From contig JADZDA010000309.1 in the NCBI GenBank assembly GCA_020851255.1, positions 1 to 40,629 on the forward strand: DNA of 40,629 nucleotides, written 5' to 3'. Below, one piece after another: positions 1 through 8,845 of the stretch. The stretch is from Burkholderiales bacterium (GTDB taxonomy: Bacteria; Pseudomonadota; Gammaproteobacteria; Burkholderiales; Casimicrobiaceae). A program made the position numbers and the translations under genes. How positions within the stretch are numbered: the stretch's first letter is position 1; each line of letters starts with the position of its first letter. Under the pieces are notes generated by a model, which had not been told where the DNA came from, made no database searches, and worked only from the letters and a program-made list of their open reading frames with translations.

Positions 1-208
1 GTCCGGAGCGGCGGCAACCGGGTCCGGAGCGGCGGCCGCAGCGGCGGCCGACCATTGGGAGGAACTGCGCCGCGAACTCGCGCGCTGCACGCGCGACAGC
101 CTGATCTCGCGGATCGCCTGCGAGCAGCGGCTGCGCGCGCGCTACTGCGACGGACACTGGGGCAGCGTTGCCGAGTGCCCGTCCGGCCGGCAGGATCACG
201 GCAACTAG
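1..208 (+). CDS. C-terminal end of a Cys-rich-tail membrane protein (Zn-ribbon paralogue 1), partial
   Basis: The window opens inside a reading frame (codons from base 2) that ends at TAG 206-208. The visible part is an Ala/Gly-rich linker followed by a compact Cys-rich module: Trp-Glu-Glu-Leu, then Cys-Thr-Arg, IACEQRLRARYCDGHWGS, AECPSG and a terminal HGN. The same module ends the proteins at 2414-3688 and 9695-10537, both of which start with a Zn ribbon and have one membrane helix. I infer the missing N-terminus is similar. The start lies outside the window. The module's function is unknown to me; four cysteines at conserved spacing suggest disulfides (if periplasmic) or metal binding. Confidence 0.75.
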   Translation, partial: SGAAATGSGAAAAAAADHWEELRRELARCTRDSLISRIACEQRLRARYCDGHWGSVAECPSGRQDHGN

Positions 209-366
209 GGCCAGTCAACACGATGGCCGCGCCCGTGCGCGCACGCGGCGGCCCCGGGGTCCCGAACCGGCGCCCCGATCGTCGGCGCAGCCGGCGTTTG
301 GTCGCGGCGGCCGCGGCTTCGTCGCATGGTGCGGTGGGCGGGCCTCGCGCCCCGGGGCGGTTTCGG

Positions 367-372
367 TAGACT
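367..372 (+). promoter_or_regulatory. Possible -10 element of the subtilase gene (TAGACT)
   Basis: TAGACT sits about 95 bases before ATG 467 in otherwise very G+C-rich sequence, preceded by GG. A nearly identical GGTTAGACT occurs before the GST gene at 38988-38994. No good -35 hexamer is visible at 16-18 bases, so this is weak. The rest of the 209-466 gap shows nothing else I can support. Confidence 0.25.
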
Positions 373-466
373 GCGCGCCCTGGAGTTCCCCCGCGACGCA
401 GACCCCGTCGCGGCGCCTCGCGCTCGTCGCGCCGGCCCCGGCCGCCGGGCCCAACGGAGACACGCC

Positions 467-2320
467 ATGCCCGCAACCCGCTTCCGGCTCATCGCCGTCG
501 CGGCGATCACCGCCGCCTTCGGCCTGCCTGTCCCGGCGCAGACGCCCGCGGCGAAACCGCGCATCGAGAAGGCCGCCGACCTGCCGCGCTTCGAGTACCG
601 GCTGGACGGCCGCGTCGAGGACCTGATCGCCGATCCCGCGAAGTTCGCACCGTTCGCCGCGGCGGTCCGGCGCGACGCGCAGTCGGTGCTCGACCGCTAC
701 GACATCGCCGACAAGGCCACCGAGCGCTCGCTCGTCGGGACGATCCTGCAGATCGACTGGCTCTCCGGGCGCCACGACGACGCGATGCGCGGCCTCGAAC
801 GCGTGCGGGCGCTGGAGGACAAGCCGGCGGACAAGCTGACGTCCGGCCTGCTGCTGCGCTCGGTAGACGCGGCGCGCCGCGCGGGTGGCGCCGCCGGAAC
901 GGACGCCTTCCGCGCCGACGTCGGCCGGCGGCTGCGCGCGGAGCTGGACGCGCTTCCCTACGCGGTCGCCGAGAACAACGTCAAGGGCGCGAAGACCTCT
1001 GCGGAGATCGTGAGCGAGGCGCTGATCCTCGGCCAGATCCGCGACGTGGTCCAGCCGATCGTCGACAGGAGCGGCGCGCTGTCGTCGGATTTCGCGCCGG
1101 GCGTCGTCGCGGCCAAGTACCGGCTCGCGCTCCAGCTCCCGCTCAAGCCGGTGCTCGTGGAGACCTACACCGCCTATCTCGCCGCGAACAAGGTCGACAA
1201 GCCCGACATCTGGGCGAAGCGCGACGCGGCGCTGCCGTCGGGTCGCGAGCACGCGATCGTTCCGATCGCGGTGTGGGACAGCGGCGTGGACATCGCGCTG
1301 TTCCGGGATCGACTGGTCCGCGACTCGACCGGCAGGCCGGCGCTGATCGCCCACGACCGGTACTCGGTGCCCGCCCAGGGCGAGCTCTACCCGCTGCCGC
1401 CCGAGCTCAAGGATCGGATACCGCGGATGAAGTCGCGGCTCAAGGGTTTCTCCGACCTCCAGGCGAACGTCGACAGCACGGAAGCCGCGGAGGTCAAGCA
1501 GTTCCTGTCGAATCTCAAGCCCGCCGAGTACAAGGCGGCCGTCGAGGAACTCTCCGCCGCCGGCAACTACATCCACGGCACGCACGTCGCCGGCATCTCG
1601 ATGGCCGGCAATCCGTACGCGCGCCTCGCGGTCGCGCGCATCGAGTTCGGCCACACCCTGCAGCCCGATCCGTGTCCGAGTCGCGAACTCGCGCTGCGGG
1701 AGGCCCGGGCCACGACCGAGACGATCTCGTTCTTCCGTCGCCACGGCGTGCGGGTCGTCAACATGAGCTTCGGCGGCAGCGTCGGCGACCTCGAGGGCCA
1801 GCTCGAGCAGTGCGGGACCGGAGCGACGCCCGACGAACGCCGCCGGATCGCGCGCGAATGGTTCGACCTCGGCAAGCAGGCGTTCGTCGAGGCGATGGCT
1901 TCGGCACCCGAGATCCTGTTCGTCGCCGCGGCGGGCAACGAGAACCAGGACTCGTCGTTCGCCGAGGCGGTGCCGGCGGACATCGTGCTGCCCAACCTGA
2001 TCACCGTCGGGGCGGTGGACAAGTCCGGCGACGAGGCGTCGTTCACGAGCTACGGGCCGACGGTCGTCGTCCATGCGAACGGCTACCTGGTCGAAAGCGT
2101 CATTCCCGGCGGCGACCGCATCCCCGAATCGGGCACGTCGATGGCGGCGCCGCAGGTGACCAATCTCGCGGCGAAAGTCCTCGCGGTGAACCCGAAACTC
2201 TCGCCGCCGCAGGTCGTGGCGCTGATCCGCGAGCACGCCGAGCGCACCGCCGACGGTCGCCGGGTGCTGATCGACGCCGCACGGACGCTCGCCGCGGCCG
2301 AGGCGCGCCGCGGCGGCTAG
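467..2320 (+). CDS. Secreted subtilisin-like serine protease (peptidase S8)
   Basis: 617-residue predicted exported endopeptidase. The N-terminus is a signal peptide (basic start, hydrophobic run, cleavage near PVPAQ). The S8 triad is visible: Asp271 in VWDSGVD, His373 in HGTHVAG, Ser558 in SGTSMAAP, with the oxyanion Asn in AAAGNEN. About 250 residues precede the catalytic Asp and look like a propeptide or dedicated N-terminal domain. The Asp-His spacing (about 100 residues) is much larger than in classical subtilisins. Start chosen at ATG 467 because GGAGA lies just upstream and the signal peptide begins there; the frame is open 47 codons further upstream but that stretch is Arg-rich with no signal. 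Substrate unknown. It is flanked by two Zn-ribbon paralogues in the same orientation. Confidence 0.9.
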   Translation: MPATRFRLIAVAAITAAFGLPVPAQTPAAKPRIEKAADLPRFEYRLDGRVEDLIADPAKFAPFAAAVRRDAQSVLDRYDIADKATERSLVGTILQIDWLSGRHDDAMRGLERVRALEDKPADKLTSGLLLRSVDAARRAGGAAGTDAFRADVGRRLRAELDALPYAVAENNVKGAKTSAEIVSEALILGQIRDVVQPIVDRSGALSSDFAPGVVAAKYRLALQLPLKPVLVETYTAYLAANKVDKPDIWAKRDAALPSGREHAIVPIAVWDSGVDIALFRDRLVRDSTGRPALIAHDRYSVPAQGELYPLPPELKDRIPRMKSRLKGFSDLQANVDSTEAAEVKQFLSNLKPAEYKAAVEELSAAGNYIHGTHVAGISMAGNPYARLAVARIEFGHTLQPDPCPSRELALREARATTETISFFRRHGVRVVNMSFGGSVGDLEGQLEQCGTGATPDERRRIAREWFDLGKQAFVEAMASAPEILFVAAAGNENQDSSFAEAVPADIVLPNLITVGAVDKSGDEASFTSYGPTVVVHANGYLVESVIPGGDRIPESGTSMAAPQVTNLAAKVLAVNPKLSPPQVVALIREHAERTADGRRVLIDAARTLAAAEARRGG

Positions 2321-2335
2321 GCCCGGGTTCCGGGC
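2321..2335 (+). other. Hairpin directly after the subtilase stop codon
   Basis: GCCCGG-GTT-CCGGGC is a perfect 6-bp stem with a 3-base loop starting at the first base after the TAG stop. There is no T tract, so it is not a canonical intrinsic terminator; it could stabilise the mRNA 3' end or assist termination. Confidence 0.4.
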
Positions 2336-2413
2336 CGACGCCGGCGGAGCGTCTCCGCGCGCCCATTCGGTGCGAATGTTGCTTCATCGCCTCATTCGAG
2401 GCGGGAGCGACCG

Positions 2414-3688
2414 GTGGATGGGCGAGCGACTGACGCGCAACGGCATTCCGTGACGGACCCGGGGACGGCGGGCGCGGGCGTTCGCCCGGCCGCCTGCCGC
2501 CTCTGCGGCGTCGCCGTCGTGCCCGGCGCGCGCTTCTGCGTGAATTGCGGCGCGATACAGCAGCGGGCGGCGTCGTCCGTTCCGTCGTTGCGGGTGCCGG
2601 CCGGCGCGCCGTTCTCGGCGGCGCTTCCGCCGCTGCCCGGCGCCCAGGGCGCGGGGTCGGGGCCTGACGCGACGCGAGCGGGTGGCGGGGCAGGCGATAA
2701 CGCAGCGTCGACGCCTACGCCCGTCGCCGTCGATTCCGAGGCCGTCGTCGCGGAGAGCACCGTGGCACCGATCGCAGGGCCGGACGCACGCGAACCCGGG
2801 ACGGACGGTGTCCCGGAGGTCGGTGTGGACGGACCGGCCGCGTCCGACGCACCCGGAGCGGACTTGAGCACGCCGCCAGGCGAAGAGGCGCCGATCTTCG
2901 CGAGCGCCCCGGATGCCGCTCCACCTGCAGCCGACGCGGGGCACACGCCGCCCGTGGGACCCGGCACGCCGGCCCGGTCCGGACGCGTGCGCCCGAAGGT
3001 CACCTTCGGCCGGACCGAGACGGAGTCCGCGCCGGCGCCTGACGACAAGGGAAAGGTCGCACGAGGCGAGCGGCTGGTCGCCTGGCTCGCGCTGGGCGTG
3101 CTGGTCGTGACCGCCGGGTTCTTCGTCCACCGGATCGTGTCCGGCACGCTCCAGGAGGCGGCCGCGCCACCGCAGCAAGCTCCGCGGCCGGCGCTCGCCG
3201 GTCCCGAGGCGCCGCGGCCGCCCGAGGCCGCCGAATCCGCCGCGCCATCGGCGCGTCCGTCCACGACGGCGCAACCGTCGTCCGAATCACCGGCGCGCGC
3301 GACCGCGCCGGTGCCCGAACCCGCGGTCCTCAAGTCGGAGGAGGTAGGAATGGCCGCCGCCGCGCGCGCGCTCAAGCCCGCCGCGCCGCGCACGGTGACA
3401 GCCCCCCCCGCGCCGACGCCCGGGGCGCCTTCCCCGCCGGCCGCCGACGTTCCCGCGCCCGTGCCGGTGGCCGTCGCGCCGCCCCCCGCCGCGGAAACGC
3501 CACGACAGGGGCCCGCGGCGCCCGTGTCGCGCTGGGCGCAGATGGCCGCCGACCTCTCGGCCTGCGCGAGCGGCAACTTTTTCGAACGCGTCGGCTGCGA
3601 GCACCGCGTGCGGGCGCGGTACTGCGAAGGTTGGTGGGGCAGCGTCGCCGAGTGTCCCAGCGGCCGCCAGGCCGACTACGGCAACTGA
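2414..3688 (+). CDS. Zn-ribbon, single-pass membrane protein with Cys-rich C-terminal module (paralogue 2)
   Basis: 424 residues from GTG 2414. A CxxC...CxxC zinc ribbon lies near the N-terminus (Cys28, Cys31, Cys42, Cys45). It is followed by a long Ala/Pro/Gly-rich low-complexity region, a membrane helix at about 220-240, another Pro/Ala-rich linker, and a C-terminal module of about 50 residues (Trp, CASGN, GCEHR, RARYCEG, WWGS, AECPSG) shared with the proteins ending at 208 and 10537. Topology predicts a cytoplasmic Zn ribbon and an exported Cys-rich tail. GTG 2414 has GGAG upstream; GTG 2450 in frame is an alternative that keeps the ribbon. Function unknown; the architecture resembles Zn-ribbon proteins often left as hypothetical in betaproteobacteria. 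Confidence 0.8.
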   Translation: MDGRATDAQRHSVTDPGTAGAGVRPAACRLCGVAVVPGARFCVNCGAIQQRAASSVPSLRVPAGAPFSAALPPLPGAQGAGSGPDATRAGGGAGDNAASTPTPVAVDSEAVVAESTVAPIAGPDAREPGTDGVPEVGVDGPAASDAPGADLSTPPGEEAPIFASAPDAAPPAADAGHTPPVGPGTPARSGRVRPKVTFGRTETESAPAPDDKGKVARGERLVAWLALGVLVVTAGFFVHRIVSGTLQEAAAPPQQAPRPALAGPEAPRPPEAAESAAPSARPSTTAQPSSESPARATAPVPEPAVLKSEEVGMAAAARALKPAAPRTVTAPPAPTPGAPSPPAADVPAPVPVAVAPPPAAETPRQGPAAPVSRWAQMAADLSACASGNFFERVGCEHRVRARYCEGWWGSVAECPSGRQADYGN

Positions 3689-3755
3689 TCCTGATCCTGC
3701 GTCGAGTACGCACGCGACCGCCGGCGGCGTGCGGACCCTGCAGCGGAGCCCCGGG

Positions 3756-4511
3756 TCAGCCGCGACCCACGTAGGGCATCTTCGTGGCCATGAGGGTCAT
3801 GAAGAGCACGTTGGCGTCGAGCGGCAGCCCCGCCATGTGCACGATCGCCTCGCCCACGTGCTCGACGTCCATCAGCGGCTCGATCGCGATCTCGCCGTGC
3901 GCCTGCGGCACGCCGGTCGCCATCTTCGCCGCCATCTCGGTGGATGCGTTGCCTATGTCGATCTGCCCGCAGGCGATGTCGTAGCGCCGGCCGTCGAGCG
4001 CGGTCGCCTTGGTCAGGCCGGTGATCGCGTGCTTGGTCGACGTGTACGGCGCCGAGTTCGGGCGCGGCGCGTGCGCCGAGATCGAGCCGTTGTTGACGAT
4101 GCGCCCACCGCGGGGCGACTGCGACTTCATCACGCGGAACGCCTCCTGCGTGCAGAGGAACGCGCCGGTCAGGTTGATGTCGACGACGCTGCGCCACTGG
4201 TCGTAGGTCAGGTCCTCGAGCGGCAACGGCGGCGCGCCGATGCCGGCGTTGTTGAACAGGAAGTCCACGCGGCCCCAGGCTTGCACGGTCGCGGCGAACA
4301 GCGCGCGCACGCTCGCCGGCTGCGCGACGTCGGTCGCCACGGCGAGCGTCCGTCCCGCGGGCGCCTGGGCGGCGACCGCGTCGAGCGGTTCGCGGCGCCG
4401 GCCGGCCAGCGCGACGCGCCAGCCGTGGCGGACCAGGGCGAGCGAGGCGGCCTTGCCGATGCCGGTGCCGGCACCGGTGACGACGGCGATCTTCGTAGCG
4501 GTCATGATCAT
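3756..4511 (-). CDS. Short-chain dehydrogenase/reductase (SDR)
   Basis: 251-residue classical SDR predicted to use NAD(P)(H) to oxidise or reduce an alcohol/carbonyl substrate. The nucleotide-binding TGAGTGIG is at 12-19, NNAG at 87-90, and the catalytic tetrad is Asn113, Ser143, Tyr156, Lys160 (YTSTK). The family is complete in length. Two Met codons (4511 and 4505) are separated by one Ile codon; neither has a clear Shine-Dalgarno sequence, so the start is uncertain by two residues. The C-terminus is somewhat extended after the core fold. Substrate cannot be told from sequence; no neighbouring pathway genes point to one. It stands alone on the minus strand, convergent with the Zn-ribbon gene. 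Confidence 0.9.
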   Translation of the reverse strand: MIMTATKIAVVTGAGTGIGKAASLALVRHGWRVALAGRRREPLDAVAAQAPAGRTLAVATDVAQPASVRALFAATVQAWGRVDFLFNNAGIGAPPLPLEDLTYDQWRSVVDINLTGAFLCTQEAFRVMKSQSPRGGRIVNNGSISAHAPRPNSAPYTSTKHAITGLTKATALDGRRYDIACGQIDIGNASTEMAAKMATGVPQAHGEIAIEPLMDVEHVGEAIVHMAGLPLDANVLFMTLMATKMPYVGRG

Positions 4512-4608
4512 GGAATCGCCCGGGGCGCGGTCTGGGTGTGCGTGCGCGCCGGCCGGGTCCGCCGGCGAGACCGGTGCGACGGCCGGGGGAACGCGATCGA
4601 CGCCGGGT

Positions 4609-5100
4609 TCAGCGGTACGACGCGCTGCGCGCCTGCATCGCGGAAGTCGCGGGGGCGACGATGCGAGTCGCCGGTCCGCCTGCGCCGGACGACGACGCCG
4701 CGGGCGAGGCGGCGGCGACGCCGGGGCGCCCCCCGACGCCGGTGATGCCCGCCGACGGCCGGGAGTAGGTCTGCAGGCCGGCCACGATTTCGTCGGCGGT
4801 CGCGGGGCGCCCGCCGCTCGTCCCGGTGGCGGTGCCCGAAACCGGGGCGCAGTGCTCGGCTTCGAACCACACCAGGTGTTCGCCCCGGGTCCGCAGCGCT
4901 TCGCGCCCCGGCGACCCGAAGTCCACGGCACCGTCGAACGGCGCCGTCCAGTCGCGATAGACGATCGTGTCCTTCGCGTCGTAGATCGTGTAGCAGACGC
5001 GGGCATGCGCCGGCGCGGCGACCAGGGCGCAGGCCGCCGCGAGCGTGGCGAGCGCGATCCGGCGCGGGTTTCGGTACGGGTCCGGCTTCGATGTCGTCAT
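4609..5100 (-). CDS. Small exported hypothetical protein
   Basis: 163 residues. A basic start, hydrophobic core and AHA-R junction near residue 34 form a signal peptide. The mature part begins [18 protein letters not shown], followed by a segment rich in Gly/Ala/Ser after about residue 90. AGGAG lies 7 bases before ATG 5100, supporting the start. Two cysteines in the conserved first half (CYTIYD and EHCAP) could form a disulfide. The first half reads like a small periplasmic domain that I have seen only in hypothetical proteins; the second half looks disordered. No function assigned. Confidence 0.65.
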   Translation of the reverse strand: MTTSKPDPYRNPRRIALATLAAACALVAAPAHARVCYTIYDAKDTIVYRDWTAPFDGAVDFGSPGREALRTRGEHLVWFEAEHCAPVSGTATGTSGGRPATADEIVAGLQTYSRPSAGITGVGGRPGVAAASPAASSSGAGGPATRIVAPATSAMQARSASYR

Positions 5101-5173
5101 GGCGGAACTCCTGCGTCTGCGCGATTGCCCCGATTCAACCGCGAACCGGGCGGTCTGTCCATGGCCGCCGGCG

Positions 5174-7282
5174 TCAATCGTCGCGGAACTTGACCTTCGA
5201 GGCCCGGACGACGCTGCCGTCCAGCGTCCCCTTGACCTCGACCGAGCGGCCGTTCGCCAGATCGGAGGCGCTGCCGTCCTCGAAGGTCGCGCCGCCCGCG
5301 TCGATCGCCCGGCCGGCGACCTTGAAGTTCGAGCGCGAGACGAACGATGAGATCGTGCCCTTCACCTCGACCTCGCCGCCCTCGTCCTCGTCCTCGAACG
5401 AGACCCGGGTCGCCTTGACGATCCCGGACACCAGCGGTCCGCGGACCTTGACGTGGCGCCCGTTGGCGAGATCGCCGGCGGTGCCGTCGCTGAACTCCGC
5501 GTTGCCCGCGTCGACCGGCTGCCCGTCGACGCGGAAGTTCGAGCGCGACACGAAGTTCTGGATCGTACCCTCGATCTCGACGGTGGTATCGCCGGCCGAC
5601 GAGGCGAATTTCACCTTGGTCGCGCGCAGCGCGCCGCCCACGATCGGGCCGGAAGCCTCGACGGTGCGGCCGTCGGCGAGGTCCGACGCGGCGCCGTTCT
5701 CGAACTCGGCGCCGCTCGCGTCGACCTGTTGTCCGGCGACGACGAAATTCGACCGGGAGACGAACGCGCTGATCGGGCCGCTGACCTTGACGCTCGTTCC
5801 CTCCGGCGGATCCGACGATGCGATCTCGACCCGGGTCGCGAGCAGGACGCCCGCGCTCGGCACGCCTTCGACTTCGACACGGAGCCCGACGCGCAGGTCG
5901 CTCGCCTTGCCGCCCTCGAACTTCGCGCCGGTCGCGTTCACGCGCTGGCCGGCGACCGTAAAGTCGGAGACCGACAGGTAGGCGCTGATCGTGCCTTCGA
6001 TCTTCACCGTCGGATCCCCCGGGGGCGGCGCGTCGACGGCGCGCCGCTCGACCCGCTGCGCCACGAGACCCGACGCTCCGCGGTAGGCCTTCACCGAGAC
6101 CCGGTCGCCGATCGCGAGTTTCGCGAGCCCGAAGCCCGGCTCCGGCGGCTGGCGCTTGTCCTCGAACTGCGTCGAGGCGACCACCGCGATCTTCTCGCCC
6201 GCGACGGTGAACGAGCGGCCGGCCGGATCCACCGACTGCACGTTGCCGTCGAGATCGACGTTGGCCTGGGTCTCGAACTCGACCTTGCTCGCGATGACGA
6301 CGCCCGCCTCGAGCCGGCCCTCGACCTCGACGCGCACGCCGTCGGCGAGGGCGGCGGCGCTGCCGTCCTCGAACGTGGCGCCGCGCGCGTCGACCTGCTG
6401 GCCGGCGACCCGGAAGCTCGCGAGGCTCGTGTAATCGGAAACGAAACCCTCGATCTCGACGCGCTGCGCGTTCTGGCCCGGCAGCGGCGAGGTGACGATC
6501 GCGATCGAGGTCGCCGCGAGATCGCCGCCGGCGGCCGGCATCGTGCCCGCGACGCGGACCGTGACGCCGTTGGCGAGCCCCGCGGGAATCGAGGCGGCGG
6601 CGAGCGTCGTGTAGACGACCACCTGCGAACCGACGGAGAACCGGCGCGCGACCGGATCGAGCGAGGTGACCGCGCCGACCACTTCGACGTCGACGCGCGG
6701 CGCGGGAACATCCGCCGTGATCCGAACCCAGGTCGCGTACAGCGATGCGGGGCCGGTCCTTAGCCCGCTCACTTCGACCTTCTGGCCGAGCATCGCGTCG
6801 AACAAGCCGCCCTCGTAGACGGTGAGCGGGTCGGTGCGGACCGACTGGCCGACGACGGTGAACGTCCGCGCCGTGGCATCGACGCCATCGACGACGCCGG
6901 TGATCTCGGACCGGTAGCTCACCGACGTCGCGATCGCCGTCCCGTCGGCGTTCACCTTGCCGTCGACGGCGACCACCATGCCGACCCGCAGGTCGGCGAG
7001 CGTCGCGGCCGCGCCGTTCACGCTGATGGCCGCGCCCGCGACCGACACGGTCTGCCCGTTGACGACGATCGCGCCCGGCGCGGTCGCGGTGAGGATGCCC
7101 GACGAGAGCAGGCGCGCATCGCCGGTGCCGACGATGCCTCCGCTCGCGAAGTTCTCGCCTCCGCCTCCGCAGCCACCGAGCGCGAGCGCGATGACCGCGG
7201 CGAGAGCGGCGAACGGGCGCGACCCGAGCGACAGGAGGGACAGGAGGGACGGGCAGGAGAGCAGGCGCGTGGACGGTTTCAT
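5174..7282 (-). CDS. DUF5666 repeat lipoprotein (nine repeats)
   Basis: 702-residue predicted lipoprotein: lipobox LGGC at Cys38 followed by a GGGG linker. The remainder is about nine tandem copies of a roughly 65-75-residue beta-rich unit typical of DUF5666, with the pattern V.I.G.I...F.V.G..V.A.GA.F..G.A..L..G..V.V.G......A..V. Repeats 6-9 are most alike and share FVSRSNF or close variants, then VDA and DLANGR, suggesting recent tandem expansion; repeats 1-3 are the most divergent. It probably sits on the membrane facing the periplasm or the surface; the role of DUF5666 proteins is unknown. Its ATG overlaps the stop of the upstream DUF6502 gene (ATGA, 7279-7282), so the two are very likely translationally coupled. 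Confidence 0.85.
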   Translation of the reverse strand: MKPSTRLLSCPSLLSLLSLGSRPFAALAAVIALALGGCGGGGENFASGGIVGTGDARLLSSGILTATAPGAIVVNGQTVSVAGAAISVNGAAATLADLRVGMVVAVDGKVNADGTAIATSVSYRSEITGVVDGVDATARTFTVVGQSVRTDPLTVYEGGLFDAMLGQKVEVSGLRTGPASLYATWVRITADVPAPRVDVEVVGAVTSLDPVARRFSVGSQVVVYTTLAAASIPAGLANGVTVRVAGTMPAAGGDLAATSIAIVTSPLPGQNAQRVEIEGFVSDYTSLASFRVAGQQVDARGATFEDGSAAALADGVRVEVEGRLEAGVVIASKVEFETQANVDLDGNVQSVDPAGRSFTVAGEKIAVVASTQFEDKRQPPEPGFGLAKLAIGDRVSVKAYRGASGLVAQRVERRAVDAPPPGDPTVKIEGTISAYLSVSDFTVAGQRVNATGAKFEGGKASDLRVGLRVEVEGVPSAGVLLATRVEIASSDPPEGTSVKVSGPISAFVSRSNFVVAGQQVDASGAEFENGAASDLADGRTVEASGPIVGGALRATKVKFASSAGDTTVEIEGTIQNFVSRSNFRVDGQPVDAGNAEFSDGTAGDLANGRHVKVRGPLVSGIVKATRVSFEDEDEGGEVEVKGTISSFVSRSNFKVAGRAIDAGGATFEDGSASDLANGRSVEVKGTLDGSVVRASKVKFRDD
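5177..6009 (-). repeat. Tandem DUF5666-coding repeats 6-9 (most similar units)
   Basis: The 3' third of the DUF5666 gene codes for four consecutive units of about 67-71 residues that repeat nearly the same motif order: FVSRSNF (AYLSVSDF in the first), VAGQ or similar, VDA, A.F..G, DLA.GR, and a closing A.KV.F. Boundaries are approximate. These units are candidates for recent intragenic duplication. Confidence 0.6.
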
Positions 7283-8199
7283 GTTCGGTTCTTCGGTGGT
7301 TGCCCGGAACGGGTCGGCGGCGCCCCCACGCCGTCGCCGGGAGTTTCGTGGTCGGGGAACGGCTCGGCGTAGAAGTACACGCCCATCCGCATCCGCATTC
7401 TCGCGCCCTTCGGCGGCGGGTCGTCGCGCTCGAGCGCCATCCCGTCGACGTTGAGCGCCTGCAGCGCGCCCATCGCGAGCACCTCGGCGCGCGCGGCGAG
7501 CTTGTCGATGGCGGCCGGCGAGAGCTCGTCGTAGTAGACGCTGCGCTCGAGGAACGCCGTTCCGGTCGTGCCGAGGTTGTGCACGCCGGCCGCCAGATGG
7601 TCGTGCAGCGCCTCGCCGAAGTAATAGGCCTTCGCGTCGATCTCCCGGCCCGGGACGAAGCCGCGGGTCACCAGGTGGACCCGGTCCTGCTCGTCGACCC
7701 GGGCGACGCCCAGCCGGACGAGTTCGTCAAGGACCGATCGGGGCCGCACGTTCTTGCTGACCGATTCGACCAGTGCGGCGAACGAGCGCTCGGCGCCGGA
7801 CCGGGGCGTCCGGGGCAACGCGAGCGGGCGGCCCTTCGCGTCGCAATAGGCGCGTTCGCCCAGCCAGCGCGCGACGATCTGCGTGCCCAGCGTCAGTCCC
7901 GGTGGTGTTGCATCGGCGGGCCGAGGCTCGCGCAGCAGTCGCCGGATGTCCTTGCGGTGGACGCCGGTCAGCAGCGTGAGCCGGCTGTCGGTCGGCCGCT
8001 TGCCGCCCAGCGCGAATTCCCGCGAGGCCGTCTCGACGTAGACTTCCTTCAGGAGATCGGTCAGGAACGGGTAGGTGATGCCCTGGGAAACCAGCAGGCG
8101 TATCACCGGCCTCAGGATCCGCCGGACGGCCGCCACCACGCTCTCGCGCGGAGCGAGCGGCGGCGTGCCGCTGGCGTCGGGATTGGGCGGATCGGGCAA
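7279..8199 (-). CDS. DUF6502 family protein, partner of the DUF5666 lipoprotein
   Basis: 306 residues, soluble, no signal peptide. The segment from about 20 to 80 (AVRRILRPVIRLLVSQGI, TDLLKEVYVE, TGVHRKDIRRLL) looks like a helix-turn-helix-type region. The middle contains GTQIVARWL, and a later part has YYFGEALHDHLAAGVHNL. The whole matches the DUF6502 family as I know it, which often lies next to DUF5666 genes in betaproteobacteria. A DNA-binding regulatory role is an inference from the helical N-terminus. It is the first gene of a two-gene unit; its TGA overlaps the ATG of the DUF5666 gene by four bases. It is transcribed divergently from creA with about 110 bases between starts. Confidence 0.75.
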   Translation of the reverse strand: MPDPPNPDASGTPPLAPRESVVAAVRRILRPVIRLLVSQGITYPFLTDLLKEVYVETASREFALGGKRPTDSRLTLLTGVHRKDIRRLLREPRPADATPPGLTLGTQIVARWLGERAYCDAKGRPLALPRTPRSGAERSFAALVESVSKNVRPRSVLDELVRLGVARVDEQDRVHLVTRGFVPGREIDAKAYYFGEALHDHLAAGVHNLGTTGTAFLERSVYYDELSPAAIDKLAARAEVLAMGALQALNVDGMALERDDPPPKGARMRMRMGVYFYAEPFPDHETPGDGVGAPPTRSGQPPKNRT

Positions 8200-8312
8200 G
8201 GGGCCGGGCGTAGGGGCGGGAATCGCGCGGGAAAGTTTCCCACAAACCGCCCGGCAGGGCGAGGGCTGTCCGCCGGGGATGTCCCGGGCGGGGCCGCAGC
8301 GGAGATTCGGGG

Positions 8313-8822
8313 ATGAGCGGGTGTACGAACAGGCGGAGTCGGGTGGGTCTGGGTCTGGGTCTGGGGTTCGGCGGGATGCTGCTGGCGGCCGCGACGCCGG
8401 CTGCGGCCGAGGAGGTCGGATCGGTGGATACCGCGTTCCAGCTGCTCGGGCCGGACCACAAGGTCGTCGTCGAGGCGTTCGACGACCCCAAGGTCGAAGG
8501 CGTGGTCTGTTACGTCTCCCGCGCGAAGACCGGGGGGTTGAAGGGCGCGATCGGGCTGGCCGAGGACCCCGCCCGCTTTTCGGTCGCCTGCCGGCAGTCG
8601 GCGGTCCTGCGGTTCCGGGAACCGCTGCCGCGGCAGGAGGAGGTGTTCCGCGAGAGCGCGTCGCTGGTCTTCAAGCACGTGCGCGTCGTTCGCATCGTCG
8701 ACGCGAAGCGCAACACGCTCGTGTACCTCACCTACGCCGATCGCCTGATCGACGGACATCCGGACAACGCGGTGACCGCGCTGCCGGTGCTCGACGGCGC
8801 GATCCCGCTCAAGGGCCGCTGA
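8313..8822 (+). CDS. creA: CreA family periplasmic protein
   Basis: 169 residues. The N-terminus has a signal-like hydrophobic stretch ending ATPAAAEE. The mature region carries CreA hallmarks: VGSVDTAFQLLGPDHKVVVEAFDDPKV, with GVVCYVSRAKTGG, SVACRQ and a C-terminal TYADRLIDG...ALPV. The family is a conserved exported protein of unknown biochemical role. The length fits the family, with two conserved cysteines able to form a disulfide. It is convergent with the HExxH lipoprotein gene, with a hairpin between them. Confidence 0.9.
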   Translation: MSGCTNRRSRVGLGLGLGFGGMLLAAATPAAAEEVGSVDTAFQLLGPDHKVVVEAFDDPKVEGVVCYVSRAKTGGLKGAIGLAEDPARFSVACRQSAVLRFREPLPRQEEVFRESASLVFKHVRVVRIVDAKRNTLVYLTYADRLIDGHPDNAVTALPVLDGAIPLKGR

Positions 8823-8841
8823 CCGGCGGAGTTCCCGCCGG
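8823..8841. terminator. Hairpin between convergent creA and HExxH-lipoprotein genes
   Basis: CCGGCGG-AGTTC-CCGCCGG is a perfect 7-bp stem with a 5-base loop, immediately after the creA stop and just before the stop of the opposing gene at 8846. It lacks a T tract on either side, so I call it a possible bidirectional terminator with modest confidence. Confidence 0.4.
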
Positions 8842-8845
8842 CGCG

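Noticed and set aside
215-2236. Long minus-strand open frame opposite the subtilase
   Set aside because: Asp/Arg-rich composition typical of antisense to G+C-rich genes; the plus strand has a complete catalytic triad and signal peptide.
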